Assembly (NCBI GenBank): GCA_903813345.2
Contig: CAIIXF020000009.1
Location: 17,507,759-17,571,758, forward strand
Length of the DNA: 64,000 nucleotides
DNA from: Owenia fusiformis
Taxonomy: Eukaryota > Annelida > Polychaeta > Sabellida > Oweniidae
Direction of reading: 5' to 3'
This document shows positions 11,451 through 24,028 of this stretch, piece after piece. The notes under the pieces are model-generated. The model saw only the letters and a list, made by a program, of their open reading frames with translations, made no database searches and was not told the DNA's origin. The position numbers were made by a program, and so were the translations under genes. Each line of letters starts with the position of its first letter. Position 1 is the first letter of the stretch.

Positions 11451-13908
11451 ATGGATGGCGCGATGATGGAAAACCTCAAGACAACAACAGAGAACATTGA
11501 ACTAGGCGGTATTGTGCTTCTTGGCAGTACAGAAACAAATGGGGTTTATAATATTTCCACTGTATTGAACAATTCAACAAATGGAACTATAGATGGATCA
11601 CCCCAGCCATATTTGCTTACTTATTCTAAAGTTCTCTTCAGTGTCTTTTATATTGTTCTCATAATTGTGGCAGTGGGAGGCAATGCTATGGTATGCTATG
11701 TCGTTTGCCTTTATCCAAGTATGCACACGGCCACCAATTACTTTATTGTCAACCTGGCATGCAGCGATATTCTCACTGCTATATTATGTATCCCATTTAC
11801 ATTTATATCAACAGCTCTGATCCACCATTGGCCATTTGGATCCGTAATGTGCCCAGTGGTATTTACATCACAAGTTGCAGCTGTTTGTCTCAGCGCGTTC
11901 ACCCTCGTGGCGATCAGTTTGGACCGATTCATCGCCATCATCTTCCCGATGAGGCCACGTATGACCACAAAGATTTCACTCGTGATTATAGCATTGATAT
12001 GGCTATTCGCTATAGCTGTAGCGATGCCCAGTGCTATCGTTGCAAAGATAAAGCATGAGGAGGGTAAAGACTACTGTAGAGAGCAGTGGGACTACCCTCA
12101 ACAACAACAATCATACAGCCTTGCGATACTGGTGCTGCAGTATTTCCTGCCACTGTTCCTGTTGGTCTTCACCTACAGTTGGATCGGCATCGTTGTGTGG
12201 AGAAAGAAAGCACCTGGTGAGGCGGAGGACGTTAGAGATCAGAGGATGCAGGCAGCCAAACGTAGGGTATGTTATCTTACGTGTCAAGATCACCCGTTTC
12301 ATAGTTAAAGTGAACCAGTGCTTGGCAGAAAATAATCAATCGTTAATAAAGACAACTAATGTCAAATACAACTGATGCTCTTTGTCATGAAAACAATCAA
12401 TTTAACATCATTAAGCATCGGGCTGTATAGTTTACCACTAGGTAATTCAGTTACTTGGTCCACGAAGCTTAAAAAGTACAACGTTAACGCAATCTGAAGT
12501 CCCATATAGTTTCTCCTTATTTGTTCTCATGCAGGTTTTAATATATTCACTAATGGCAGAGATAGTTAAACAACTAATCCATTTCTGTTTTAAATCTAAA
12601 CTGAAATTCCCCTAAGAGCTACTGTGTAGAATAGCATCGTATCAATGCTCCACAACAGTCGTTTAGAGGATTACTTCGCTCTTTCGGGAAGACACATTAT
12701 GTATAATAGGCCTCATCCATACAATCTCAACTTAAGCAATGCATAGTAATACCAAAATAATCTGGAAGCAATTCAATGAATTGTTAATATCCAGTTTTAT
12801 TAAAAACTGTTAAGGTTAAGATTTTCTTTCTTTCGTGATTGGCGTCATCCAGTAAGCTTAATTATTGTATTGCTGTTATTTTCTTTGACGTCCCTTGCCA
12901 CATTTAATAAAAGTTGTATTTCATCATGATTTTGTGATCCATTTGTATTCAGAAAATGATACTTGTCACTTAGTGAAAATTTACGAGGTAATACCAATCA
13001 TTGTATATAGCTTTCCTTCTACATTTGATTAGGAGTTTGCACAGTGTACATTTAATAATTCAAATCAAGTACCGGAAAAGTGCCAACATGTCGTATCTTT
13101 TGATTCATTGGAAAAGTAAAACAGAATAGTACTTTTTATCCTAACCTGAAAATGAATATTTCATTTCATATTCATTATACAAACATAAATACCAGTAAAT
13201 TATGTGCTTACATTGTGAGAAGTAATAGCGAGACAGTTTCCCCATTTCTCCAGAAATAAATCATTTGGTTACCAAAGGATAGCTCACCACACATATAAAT
13301 GGTTGTATAAACTGATAAATCAAACGTTAGTTGTGTTAATTACAACTAATTTCATGCATGTTAAACACGTTAGAATGTGGGTGAACTAACATATGAATAT
13401 GCCTCGCCAGCCATCTATATTCAATTCGTTTTTATTCATCATGTACTTTTAGATGATCAAGATGATGATAATGGTTGTTATCATGTATGGCTGCTGTTGG
13501 TTGCCCCTACATACGATCACCTTAATTGGAGAGAAAAGTCCGGGAATATGGCAAATAAAAAATATCAATGTGATATACATGGTATTTCACTGGATAGCCA
13601 TGAGTAACAGCTGTTACAACCCCATGATTTACTTTTGGATGAACTCAAAATTTAGAAATGGTTTTCGCTATGCCATGCGGTGGTGTCCATTTGTTAAATT
13701 TGATCCTGATTGTGATGATATGCCAGGCCGAGGTCATGTCATGTCCTACGTGTCTCATAATAAGAAGGCGGCCTCCAACGAGAAGCACAATAAAAAGCAC
13801 AAACACCAGCTTGAACGACAGTCCACGACTGTTAGTTACTGCACCCCTGAGCATGTACCGCTGCGACAGTTCGAATCAAATGGTAATGCTAATGAAGAAA
13901 ATGCTTGA
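11451..13908 (+). CDS. Rhodopsin-class neuropeptide GPCR, luqin/RYamide/tachykinin receptor-like
   Basis: Two coding exons, 11451-12266 and 13453-13908, join in phase 0 across a 1186-bp intron (AGG|GTATGT ... TTTTAG|ATG), giving 423 residues. The N-terminus has a cluster of N-glycosylation sites (N34, N40, N41, N44). Seven membrane helices follow. Hallmarks are GGN (77-79) in TM1, LACSD (102-106) in TM2, Cys134 and Cys209 for the extracellular disulfide, DRF (158-160) in place of DRY, CWLP (287-290) in TM6 and NPMIY (328-332) in TM7. HWPFG before TM3, IFPMRPR after DRF and FHWIAMSNSCYNP in TM7 resemble RYamide/luqin and tachykinin receptors. It probably sits in the plasma membrane and couples a neuropeptide to G proteins; the ligand cannot be told from sequence. 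The splice junction lies at the start of TM6, so each exon alone is incomplete. AATAAA occurs 120 bp after the stop. Confidence 0.93.
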
Positions 13909-14027
13909 GGGATCCCCGAGCTGTCAGACAACCATGGAGAATTTCTGTTTTGAAGATCTAAACATTGATGGTATAACCTAAGTCGTATGCTTCTAAATCC
14001 ACCTCAGACTACGCTTCAAAAGTTATA

Positions 14028-14033
14028 AATAAA
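14028..14033 (+). promoter_or_regulatory. Poly(A) signal AATAAA of the GPCR gene
   Basis: An exact AATAAA lies 120 bp downstream of the receptor stop codon on the same strand, at a position expected for a short 3' UTR. Confidence 0.5.
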
Positions 14034-14039
14034 CGATTT

Positions 14040-15527
14040 CATAAAACATTTTTGATAACGATGTCCAAACGAGACCTGTCAGTCAGGGTATTAGTTTGGA
14101 CTACTGAAAATATGAATTTGCCAGTTTTCTATCAGTATTCAATCTGTGAAAAGCAACATAAATCAATCGGAATTGCCATATGGATGAGACGTCACCAATA
14201 GCAAGTCACATTCAAGTATAAATGGATCTTGCTTTCTTTGATTAGTCTTTAAAAGTTAACACAAAACTGATAACTATAAACATTAAAAAATATTCCAAGT
14301 TGTGGTTAGCAAAACTCTTGGAGACTCAAAAATATTTGGAACTTTGGTGAATTTCACAGCATATGAATAATATAACATTCCTAGAATATACAAAGCGTTT
14401 CAAATTAAGTGAACACCCCGAATATGTATCGGTGCTTTTGCTTTGTACATTTGCAAAATGTTGTAACATCCCACCACGGATTTGTCTCTCATCAGTTCGG
14501 CCATCTCGCCCAAGCGGACAGTAAGATCTAAGAATACATTAATTTTAGCCCACGACCAGAACATGTTGACAGAACTGTTAGAGATCCAAACCTATTGACC
14601 TGTCCCATTTATTTAGTTGAAATATACATCAACAAATGTACTTTTGTTATGTTTTGTTTTGTAACAACATTTAAAGTACAACGTTTTGCAACACAATTTT
14701 CTGTCCCGTATTATTAAATTAATTCAAATAATATATATCAACCAAATATTGTTAATTTATGTAAATAAAATATAAAGTCTTTTAACTTCGTTTAAATGAA
14801 CAGCATAATTGAATAACAACAGTACAATTATAACATGAAAAATTGAAAAATGTAAACAGATTGCTTCTGCAAGTACGGTAAAACCTGCCAGATCCAAATT
14901 CCCGGGTCCAAATGACACTGAAAACGATCAAAGATTGTCGGATTAACAGGAGTTCGCATGCAACATAGTTACTGTGACAATGAAATGAGTGTTAAATTAA
15001 AAAGCGATACTATGGATAAAAGAGGCATTCGAATTTATAAATTGACTAAGAAAATCGTTATTTTCAATCGTTCATCGGAAATACAACAATACTTACTGCT
15101 ATTAGAATTATTTTAAAAGTTTACCCATTTGACCTATTTTTCTGGGCTGGAGTTACTTCGACAATTTCTGTGCACTTTTGAAAGATGCAATCACATCACA
15201 TAAGCCTCTAAAATAAGAATAAGTATTTGAAGACTGTTCTAAGTTGACATTGTTGAAATAAATGTTATATCGTTGATGTAATACAACTGAACTGCCCCCG
15301 ACATTTATGAATGGAGAAACAAAACACCATGCTGTCATAACTCCAGTGCAATTGAAAATATCGATCATCATAGTCTAGAGTATTAACATTGTCAAACGTT
15401 GTCAATTGCTGGTATTATATCTGAGCATCTGAAGTCAGGTGTTACAAACGTGTCACACATGAACACATACGCTCAAATATTTTGAAACGAATTTAAGCAT
15501 GTATCAGGATATCAATTTCAAATAACA
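14040..15527. other. Intergenic between GPCR and ADPRM-like gene
   Basis: AT-rich, no exon recognised. It should hold the 5' UTR and promoter of the downstream gene, but no clear core-promoter motif stands out. Confidence 0.4.
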
Positions 15528-17413
15528 ATGACACTTACTAAATATATTTCAATTTGTGAAACAGCAATGATAAGTATTGGAAGAAAATGGAAAGCGTTTT
15601 TTCTTTATTTATTGTATATATCTTCATTGACCATAATTGTGAAATTGATCACATTGGCGACTGATGATTATCACATTAGGTTTAAAAAGAAGCTAATGCA
15701 AGGAAACAATGGCGAACTTTTGTTTTCGTTTGGAGTGTTCACAGATGCTCAATATGCACAAACTGATAATCGGCTGAATTATTTAAAAAACAGAATGAGG
15801 TTTTATAACAACTCTTACCATCAACTACGAACTGCGTTGGACTTCTGGGCAGACCGTTCACCAACAGAGATTTCATTTATCATTAACATGGGGGATTTGC
15901 TAGATGCTATCAACAAGAATTTAGGAACTCAAGACACCAATCTTTTAAAACTTAAATCCCTTTTTGAGGAATACGATTTTAAATATTTCCACGTTCTTGG
16001 AAATCATGAATATATGAATTTTAACCGTACATTTCTCCTTAAAAGTTTCTTAAATTCAGCAAACGATAAGGATAGATTGTATTATTCATTTACGCCATAT
16101 GGTGGATTTCGATTTATTGCCCTGGATAGTATGGAAATATCAGTGTTGGGCCACACCAATCTTACTGACCCAGGCTACATTCAAGCAAAAGATATTTTGA
16201 AAATTCAGAATCCTAATGGAGACTGGAATTCTATTGATGGTATGGAAGGTACGAATACGAGGTTTGTTAAAGGGAATGGCATGTTGACGGAGACACAGCT
16301 ATCCTGGTTGAATGAAACCCTGCATACAGCCACTCAGAACAACGAGATAGTAATGATATTCAGTAAGCAAAAAATATAGAATCATGCTTCTTGATTTTGC
16401 TATCACCACAAACTCGGGTGATGGCAATATCACCACAAACTCGGCAAGCAATATCACCACAAACTCGGGTGATAGCAATACCACCACAAACTCGAGTAAT
16501 AGCAATATCACCACAAACCCAGGTGATAGCAATATCGCTACAAAGTCGGGTGATAACAATATCACCACAAACCCGGGTGACAGCAATATCACCACTAACT
16601 CGGGTGATGGCAATATCACCACAAACTCGGGTAATAGTAATATCACCACAAACTCGGGTGAGCAATATCACTACAAACTCAGGTGATAGCAATATCACTT
16701 TAAACTCGGGTGACAGCAATATCACCACAAACTCAGGTGATAGCAATATCACTTTAAACTCGGGTGACAGCAATATCACCACAAACTCGGGTGATAGCAA
16801 TATCACCATAAACTCGGGTGATATCAATATCACCACAAACTCGGGTGACAAACTCAGGTGATAGCAATATCACTTTAAACTCGGGTGATAGCAATATCAC
16901 TACAAACTAAGGTGATAGCAATATCACCACAATCTCGGGTAATAGCAATATGACCACAAACTCGGGTGATAACAATATCACCTCAAAGTAAAACTGAAAA
17001 ATATTCATGCGATTTATAACAATTAAGTATTTTAACACCAAAAATCATTTGACCTTGAAATTATTTTAAAGATTTGCAGATTGCAGATATTTTATGTTTT
17101 ATTTTATGTTTTCACATATATTTTAGGTCATCATATTATCCACCCAGATGCTGGAGACAAAAGGGGTCTATGCTGGAACTACAACGAGGTTCTTAAGATT
17201 ATAGACTTGTATGATTCTGTCGTATTACACATGGCTGGACACTGTCATGTCGGTGGATTTACACGTGACCATGGCGTCACTCATGTTGTTTTTCAAGCTA
17301 TTGTGGAAACACCATTGAATATGTCGGACTTCGCCACAGTGGATGTTTATGATGATCACATTGAAATAATAGGGTCGTCATCCAGAGTGCCTGATAGATA
17401 TATCAAGTTCTGA
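15528..17413 (+). CDS. ADPRM: ADPRM-like Mn-dependent ADP-ribose/CDP-alcohol diphosphatase with N-terminal hydrophobic segment
   Basis: Exons 15528-16362 and 17127-17413 join in phase 1 (TTCA|GTAAGC ... TTTTAG|GTCATC) and rebuild the SHHIIHPDAG motif across the junction, giving 373 residues. Calcineurin-like metallophosphoesterase motifs are present in order: FTDAQYA (Asp73), GD (122-123), GNHE (158-161), HxxxHPD (280-286) and GHCH (316-319). The family hydrolyses ADP-ribose and CDP-choline/glycerol to the nucleoside monophosphate and a phosphorylated remainder. SVLG, WLNETL and the closing RVPDRY follow the ADPRM pattern. Known ADPRM proteins are about 340 residues and have no membrane segment that I know of; here roughly 65 extra residues precede the catalytic core and include a hydrophobic stretch at about 23-45, so the protein may be a signal-anchored or secreted form. 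A second possible start is Met14. The intron contains a 27-bp minisatellite starting close to the donor. Confidence 0.92.
16398..16985. repeat. 27-bp minisatellite in the ADPRM-like intron
   Basis: About 21 copies of a 27-bp unit of the form ATCACCACAAACTCGGGTG plus ATAGCAAT, with substitutions and some short units. Because 27 is a multiple of three, the array reads open for 100-163 codons in several frames on both strands (for example a repeated NITTNSGDS); these frames are by-products of the repeat and are not annotated as genes. It starts about 35 bp after the splice donor. Confidence 0.92.
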
Positions 17414-17744
17414 TGAAAGAAACTAGAAAGCCAATAATGTAGAAAGTTTAACATCAATCCTCTCAAGGAGAGTGTCCGAGAGACCTTCGATAGCATCAAT
17501 GTCAGAAAAATTAATTGGTCGAGGAATGTCAGATTCAGTATTTCCAAGACTATTCAATTGATATTCTGATCTGTCAGATATTCCCACATGGATTTTACAC
17601 GCATATCATACAATCTTCTTATGCTGCCACTTTAAAGCTTTGCTTGGTACTATGAAGGCGGTCATATATATCCAAAATTCTGGTACATTTCACGCTCCTA
17701 TACACTGCCGGGTAAGCACGGTCAAGCGGGACACTTACTCCACT
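17414..17744. other. Downstream flank of the ADPRM-like gene
   Basis: Probably 3' UTR and intergenic sequence. No exact AATAAA was found close to the stop codon. Confidence 0.35.
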
Positions 17745-17925
17745 TGCGGATCTGGGGGGGGGGGGGGCTCCCCCCTTTGGGTGGCATTATTTTTTATAAG
17801 AAAATTGGCCTGAAAATTTCAAAATTTGGCCCAATATTTTTTTCCGCGCAAGCGTGGAACTTTTTTTCTCTGACCGGAAATTTGCCCCCCCCCCCCCTTG
17901 AATCCCAGATCCGCCCCTGTACCCC
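17745..17925. repeat. Short inverted-repeat element with poly(G)/poly(C) edges
   Basis: The stretch opens with GCGGATCTGGGG followed by a G run and closes with a C run followed by TTGAATCCCAGATCCGCCCC. The ends are inverted copies, so this is probably a short nonautonomous DNA element. Confidence 0.55.
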
Positions 17926-18333
17926 TACGTGTACATGTACAGAGTGACAAAAAATACCAGCCACTAATTTTGGGTTATTTTTCTCAATAATTCAGGAATC
18001 TTCATGATTTTTATAGAGTTTATCTCCTTTATCCTTCAAAAGATGGTATTTAAAGAGTAGATGCTTTGTAGTTTGTTGTTTAGATCCACTGATGCATTTG
18101 GGATTATCGAAGCTCTGAAAAATGTGTTGGAAAAGAAAAATGCTAATTACTAATAATGCTGCTCTTTAATGAACTTGGATGGTTCATTTTCACAATATAA
18201 TACTCGTACTTTGTAGATTTTCCGAATAATTTACTTCCCTCATTCCCTATTTGGGTGAATCTTAATCTCACAAGTTAAGTTTCAATGGATTTAACTTACC
18301 TTCTTCTAAGGCCACTATATATCGTGTTGTAAT
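17926..18333. other. Intergenic, no gene recognised
   Basis: No coding or repeat signal noticed. Confidence 0.35.
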
Positions 18334-18652
18334 GATTTTCAACCCCTTCCACCCCTGCTTTTTCGATTATTGTTGCATCAATATGTTGTGTTTTGGCACG
18401 CAGTTAACCCCTTTAAAGGAATAAGTAATTCCTTTAGATAAAGTGGAAAACAATATTTCCCATGTTATTTTGCCATAGGGAAAACCCATGCGATCCATTG
18501 CTTTCAGCTTAATGTTGGTCACCCATGATGGGAATTTTTAAAATCCCTGAAGGAATTACTTATTCCTTTAAAGGGATTAACTGTGTGTCAAAATGCAACA
18601 TATTGATGAAAACAAAAATTTAAAAAGCAGGCATGGAAGGGGTTGAAAATCA
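18334..18652. mobile_element. Palindromic MITE, about 320 bp
   Basis: The left arm (GATTTTCAACCCCTTCCA ... CCCCTTTAAAGGAATAAGTA) is repeated inverted on the right (ACTTATTCCTTTAAAGGG ... GGAAGGGGTTGAAAATC). The right arm and its continuation, GGGTGGGTTGTTTGCACCTT, recur at 44270-44375, so the family is dispersed. Confidence 0.65.
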
Positions 18653-18955
18653 GGACAACATTTCAGAAAATATATGGGTGGGTTGTTTGCACCTTCCCTG
18701 TCTCAAAGTCGAAATTATTTTATCATCTCTATGAGTGCTTTTCCTTGAGATAATGCATTGACCTAACATATGCACCAGTGTAAACCCTCAGAAAATATAA
18801 CTGTCCGAAATCTGTTGCGATACTTTCCCCTCTCCTTTAGTAAAATCAATATTTTAAATATTCTTTGATATCAACTAAAAATGCTTTTGATAGCTTATAA
18901 AATGTAGAGCCAATTGATCGTGCCCCCAATGAAAAGATGCATCATCCCCCAAGAT

Positions 18956-19207
18956 CTAACGTGTTTTGTTAAAATTAAAGTTGCAAAACACTGTTAACAA
19001 TGACATCCGGGCATTCTTATAAACTTTCAAAAATATACTCCGTTGTGTTGCTGTGGATGGAGTAAATAAGCTGTGTTCAAGGGTATCTCTTTCTGAGAGA
19101 CAAGTATTACAAAACCAATCTGACAACCCCCTCCTTTCAAGATCAGAATTCAAACCCAATGATTTAGCGCGAGCTCTGAATTTGATTTGCTGAATGTAAA
19201 AGTCCAT
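18956..19207 (-). pseudogene. Possible non-LTR retrotransposon ORF2 C-terminal fragment
   Basis: An 83-codon minus-strand frame has the spacing of the Cys/His motif that follows the reverse transcriptase in some non-LTR elements: RRGLSDWFCNTC, then EHSLF. The expected closing Cys-Pro is replaced by TPS. No RT or endonuclease domain is next to it. I infer a 5'-truncated, decayed insertion; a chance frame is possible. Confidence 0.4.
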
Positions 19208-19259
19208 GTCTGTCTAATCGCATATCGATTCTTACCCATTGTTCATTTGAAATATTTAA

Positions 19260-19650
19260 ATAAGATGTGATTAAATTTAATAGATTATTAGGTGTACGGT
19301 GTCACTATTAACTAATTTGAAGCGAAAACTATGATACATGTAGGTTTGATTGTGGCTTTCAAAAATTAATATGAGGAGTACATAAAGGATTTCATGTTTG
19401 ATTTCGTGTGTATTCGATAAGGAAGAGATTTACCTTTCTAATTACGTTAAAAGATGTAATTAGGGGGTAAAAATGTTTTTTTTTACACATTTCCTTGGAT
19501 CATTTTCTCCCCTGTCGTCGTCAAAGAGTGCCGAATATTTTTATTAACTACACAATCTAAGACGGTTGAAGGTTTTATAAATATTCATGTATTTGGTATA
19601 ATTTAAAAAATCAAAAATGTACGTTGTCATCTCCAATGTACGTTGTCCCT
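19260..19650. repeat. Dispersed repeat family, copy 1
   Basis: It shares scattered blocks, in inverse orientation, with 37735-38145 and 39285-39540: a GTACGGTGTCACTATT end, the CGTGTGTATTCGATA region, CCCCTGTCG and the ATGTACGTTGTCATCTC end. No coding capacity. Confidence 0.5.
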
Positions 19651-22235
19651 GTAATTGAAATGTAAACAATATAATTGAAACCAAAGCAATGATCTAATTT
19701 CAAAACGCATTATGCATAACAAGTGATGTTCAACGAACATGCTCATGTATCCCTGGCCCAGATAAAAAGGTAAAAGTGATTTTTACCTCTTGTTGAATGC
19801 TATTTTATTTTATGAAAGTGTTAATATGGCGATTAATATTTTACCACGGGGTGCTATCTTCCAACCTCTTTGACCTCTTTCCAATCAAGTTGAATTAGTA
19901 ATACTGGATTGTTTCGTTTCAGTTTTAAATGAATCTGATCCCCCTGTAGTCTAGAAGAAAGCCAAGAGGGGGTTGTTTTGGAGTATATACAATGTTTTAT
20001 TGCATAATATGTTGGTCTCATGTGTTCTGATGAAGATTTGACAAATATGCAGTAATGTTACCTTGAGAAATTTTTTCTGCAAGGTCAGCAGAATTTTCAA
20101 TATTCCATAAGTAGGGATTTTAAAAATCTAGTTTGTTTTAAGAACTTGTATACTTGCTTTTACATGGTTTTAGTGATTTCATGTCACATTTACATGACTA
20201 ACTTTGAACTGAACCTTGAAACAAATAAAAATTAATGCCGTAATTAAGTGCTGAGTCAGCGGTTTTAGTTGTTTTCTAATTTTCAATTGATTTTACATAT
20301 CTAATCAATTTACAACCATATATTTGGACTTGAATGGTCAAAACTTAATCTTTTAAAGAACAAGGTTACTCTTTTAACTAAGATCTCAAGCAAAGTAGTC
20401 TTAAGCTTTGAATATTGCTAATTGTAACAATAGCAGGAAGGTTAATATAAACAATTGAAATCTTATATGCAAAATATGGATTTATTAGCGTATTATCTCA
20501 TTTGTAATTGGCCCTAGAAGCTCTAAGGGGAGGGGGTGTACAAAAGGCCATCACAGTTAAGGTTTTCTCTAAAACCTTTTAAAGGCATCAGGTAGAATCT
20601 TCAAATTCTCAGTAGCTGGGGCTAGAGATAAAACAAATATATAACGAAAAAATCAGCAGAATTGTATGTAGGGTAATTAATTTATTATGATGTGATCATC
20701 AGCTCCAAGAGGCAAAACCTTATTATATAAACTGAGAATCACTAATTCTACCACATTCAAACCAGACAAATAAACAATCTTAGATCTAGGGTCAGACCTG
20801 TGGGACACTTTACCTCATAAAATTACTCATTCTTATACTAATCTAATATTTAATGTTGATTTTTAGTTCTAGTGAGCACTTATTTCTTCTAATACTCTTT
20901 CCACCTTCAAAAATAATTTAAAATTACACTTGCTCAACAATTAACATAATTTCTTAAAGAAAGAATCAGATCTAGCGAGCAGCCTAACAAAAAAATTCAA
21001 TTTTAGAATATTTCTGGCTTATGTCATTCCTTTTCATGTCTATTTTCTAAAAATCCCAAAAGTGTACACTTTATTTTAGAAAAACTAAAGATTTTTATTA
21101 TTATTCTATAAGAATTGTGACCATTCTTATTATTTGGGAGAATTTAAACATTTTTCACCCATTTTTTCACTTTACCGATTTATTATTGTGAATCTTTTGG
21201 GAGATTGTATTTGAGATTGTAAGGAATAGATTGGTAGGTCAATTATACATGTTACTTGTAATTTTGTCACCCCCATAGATCCGATTCTGCCTTAAATCAA
21301 GGTCTAACTTTTCTGGAGAAAAATCTCTGGAGTAAAAAATTCACTTTTATAGCGTGGGTAGAAGAGGATGGAGGATGGGACCAACAGAATGTGAAATATT
21401 TAGTGTTGATTTTTAATTCTAATTAGCACTTATTTCTTGTATGAGTTTTGCTACTTGTAAATATTTTTTGCTTAGTATAAAATGGATCATATGCCCCTTG
21501 GGGTGTCTTCGACTGTTGTGATTGTATTTGTATTATTTGGAATTTAGGAAATAAATAAAAAATAAAACATGTTGTCTTGAGAATACAATTACACAATCTT
21601 AAATCATCAAAGCAGTAAAAGTTATTACACCATATAGTAAAAGTAGATAATTGAATGAAGTGTATTTGAGGAAAGTTTGAACATCCTACCTTTACTGATA
21701 AAGATTCTAGAAGTGGGGGGGGGGAGTTTGTGGGATATGGCATCTGTGAGGTGCATTGTTCTACTTGCATGTAGCAGAAATGAAGGCACGGGAAACTGAA
21801 TGCATGAATCCTACCAGTGTGCGCTAAATGATCAAGGAGGATTGGCTCCCAGAGTGCAACACCGATATTCTGTCTCATATATGGGCATGTGGTGATACTA
21901 AATTATGGTGGCATTGTCATTCGAAGATCAAAGAATCACAAAGTCAGTTGTGTTTCCATAGATTAAGCGCTCAAAAACTATTAACAAAGATCACAAGACA
22001 TCCCGTGGACTCCTTGGTTCTATGAGATGGGAAGGCGCCCTGCCCTTATTAGATGGTTTGTGCCCAAAATGTAACAGCAAAATATGCAGAGAGTAAGAAA
22101 CATGTCACTGTCCGTAGCCAACGGGGGTTTGAGGGGTTCGTGCGAACCCCCTGTCAAAAGTCAAAAGTTCATAAATTAAATTAGGTAAGAATAAGCCCAT
22201 TATGAGAAACCATGATGGCCTTCATATTTCTCGTT
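19651..22235. other. Intergenic, no gene recognised
   Basis: AT-rich sequence. Two frames of 151 and 65 codons overlap near 21423-22025 on opposite strands. The plus one (KEDWLPECN, then KLWWHC) faintly recalls a treble-clef zinc-ribbon repeat but lacks the rest, so it is not called. A small hairpin (GGGGGTTTGAGGGGTTC / GAACCCCC) lies near 22124-22151. Confidence 0.35.
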
Positions 22236-22239
22236 GAAG

Positions 22240-23035
22240 GCAGAAATATGTGATTAGTGTCTAAATGGATTTAGCCATTTACTGTGTTCATGTAGACCTA
22301 TGTAGCTTTGTTTTTTAGATTCAAATCTAAAACAAGGGCGGGATGTCTAGGAGCAAAATCGTTTCATCAGAATATTAAAACATAGTACTAGTATTTGCCC
22401 ATTTAATTCGATTCTTGATAATCGTTTTTTTGAAAAGTTACTCATTCACAATGAAGCAACGATGTATCTTTTAGAATCAATATTTCATAATGACGTGTAT
22501 TATAGAATTTAAATCTAAAATAAAATAGGATTAGTGTCAGAATGAAATAGATAACATAACAATTCAATAAATGAGAGAAGTAGAAACAGTATATGATCAA
22601 TGAGTTTTGGCGCATATGGACAGACTAGTGACAAAAAGTACCAACTTTACATTACTGTAAAAGATAATCTTGCAACATTAACAAGACAAAATACCACACA
22701 GGTTATCGCAAAGAAATGAATAGATAGAATTCAACCATTTACGGTGTTCATATGTAGCGTATTAATCCTGTTCTTATCTATAACAAGAGCAGGGTGTCTA
22801 GGAGCAAAATTATTTCTTCAGAATATTACAGTTATACTAATTGGCCATTTAATTCAGGTCTGAATGATAGTTTTTTTCTGAAAAGATACGAATTCACTAT
22901 TACGGAACGGGGTATCTTTTGGAATCAATATTCTATAATGAAGTGTATTTTTAAAATTTAAATCTTAAATAAAATAAGATTAGCGTCAGAATGAACTGGA
23001 TTACATATTACAATTAAAAAAAGAAATGAAGGAAC
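22240..23035. repeat. Diverged tandem duplication, about 450-bp spacing
   Basis: The segment 22240-22585 (with GGATGTCTAGGAGCAAAAT and the TAAAATAGGATTAGTGTCAGAATG block) recurs at 22720-23035 (GGGTGTCTAGGAGCAAAAT, ATAAGATTAGCGTCAGAATG). The copies differ at many positions, so the duplication is old. No gene inside. Confidence 0.65.
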
Positions 23036-23385
23036 ATTAAATAATTTTATTTGAATAAAGTAAAATATAGGATTTTATAAGCAAAGTTGTTTTAATACTG
23101 AATGTGTAATTTCAAGTCTATCAGCTATTACATGTTAAAGGTTATTATTACCACCTTGCAAGGCCTGTTCTAGGGGTTTTAGTACTAGTTGAGAAGGCAT
23201 TTAAATTGCTATATTGACATGAGCAATATTGTGTCGGGCGTTAACTGACTTTAGTCGGGCAATAATGACATTATCCGCCCGGTTATGTTTCCCGGGAAAA
23301 GTGATATCGTTCAGTGCGTAAGATTTTCTATTTCAAATTTAACGGTGGTAATAATTGTAATAACGTCATTTCTGCGGGCAAAATA

Positions 23386-23432
23386 GTGAAATATTGGACC
23401 TTGGGCCTGCGGCCCTTGGTCCAATATTTCAC
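23386..23432. repeat. Perfect-arm hairpin with CTTGGGCCTGCGGCCCTTGG apex
   Basis: GTGAAATATTGG and CCAATATTTCAC pair around an apex of the same style as the palindromes at 4914, 49240 and 49490. The neighbourhood has more GC-rich CGGGC words (23236-23300). Confidence 0.6.
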
Positions 23433-24028
23433 TTTATTATATACCTCAAATTTATTCTAGATGCTCATTGGCTTATTCATAGTCACATGACATGGAATAG
23501 ATGAACTAATTCCCTGGAAAGTCCTAAATCCCTGCTTTCAGGGAAGATGAATTGTACTAATCACCAGTTAGGTCATGTGACCAGTCAATAGTACATTTTA
23601 TCTTCCCCCAAATCTGAGATTATAGGAGTTGAAAGGTAAAATGCCTTTAAAAGCCAATAATAATGCGACCTTTTCGGGAAATAGTGTAAAAATTTTCCTC
23701 TCGGGAATATAATATTTTGCACTATTTTCCTCAATGGCAGTCACTATTTGTACAATATTGCCCTTTGAAATGACGTTATTGTACTATTGTGTTTAAAATT
23801 GTTTTGAAGTTATGAAATACTTGAATATGTTTAGGTTCAGTTATAGCAGGTGAAAATAGATTAATAATACTACCTTTTGAAGTAAGAGTAAAATATAAGC
23901 TTACATTCGTGAATGCAACTAACACCTAGCGACTACCGGTTAACCTACTATTTTATGACCAATTCATTTAAATATGAATGGAATAGTGGCAGGTACTCTT
24001 CATATTTAAATGACTTGCCCATAAAATA

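Noticed and set aside
16299-16861. Long open frames (100-163 codons) on both strands over the ADPRM-like intron
   Set aside because: They are produced by the 27-bp repeat, whose length is a multiple of three. The flanking exons join cleanly around it.
21828-22025. Frame with KEDWLPECN and KLWWHC resembling a treble-clef zinc-ribbon repeat
   Set aside because: Only a few residues fit, the second Cys pair is missing, and nothing adjacent extends the match.
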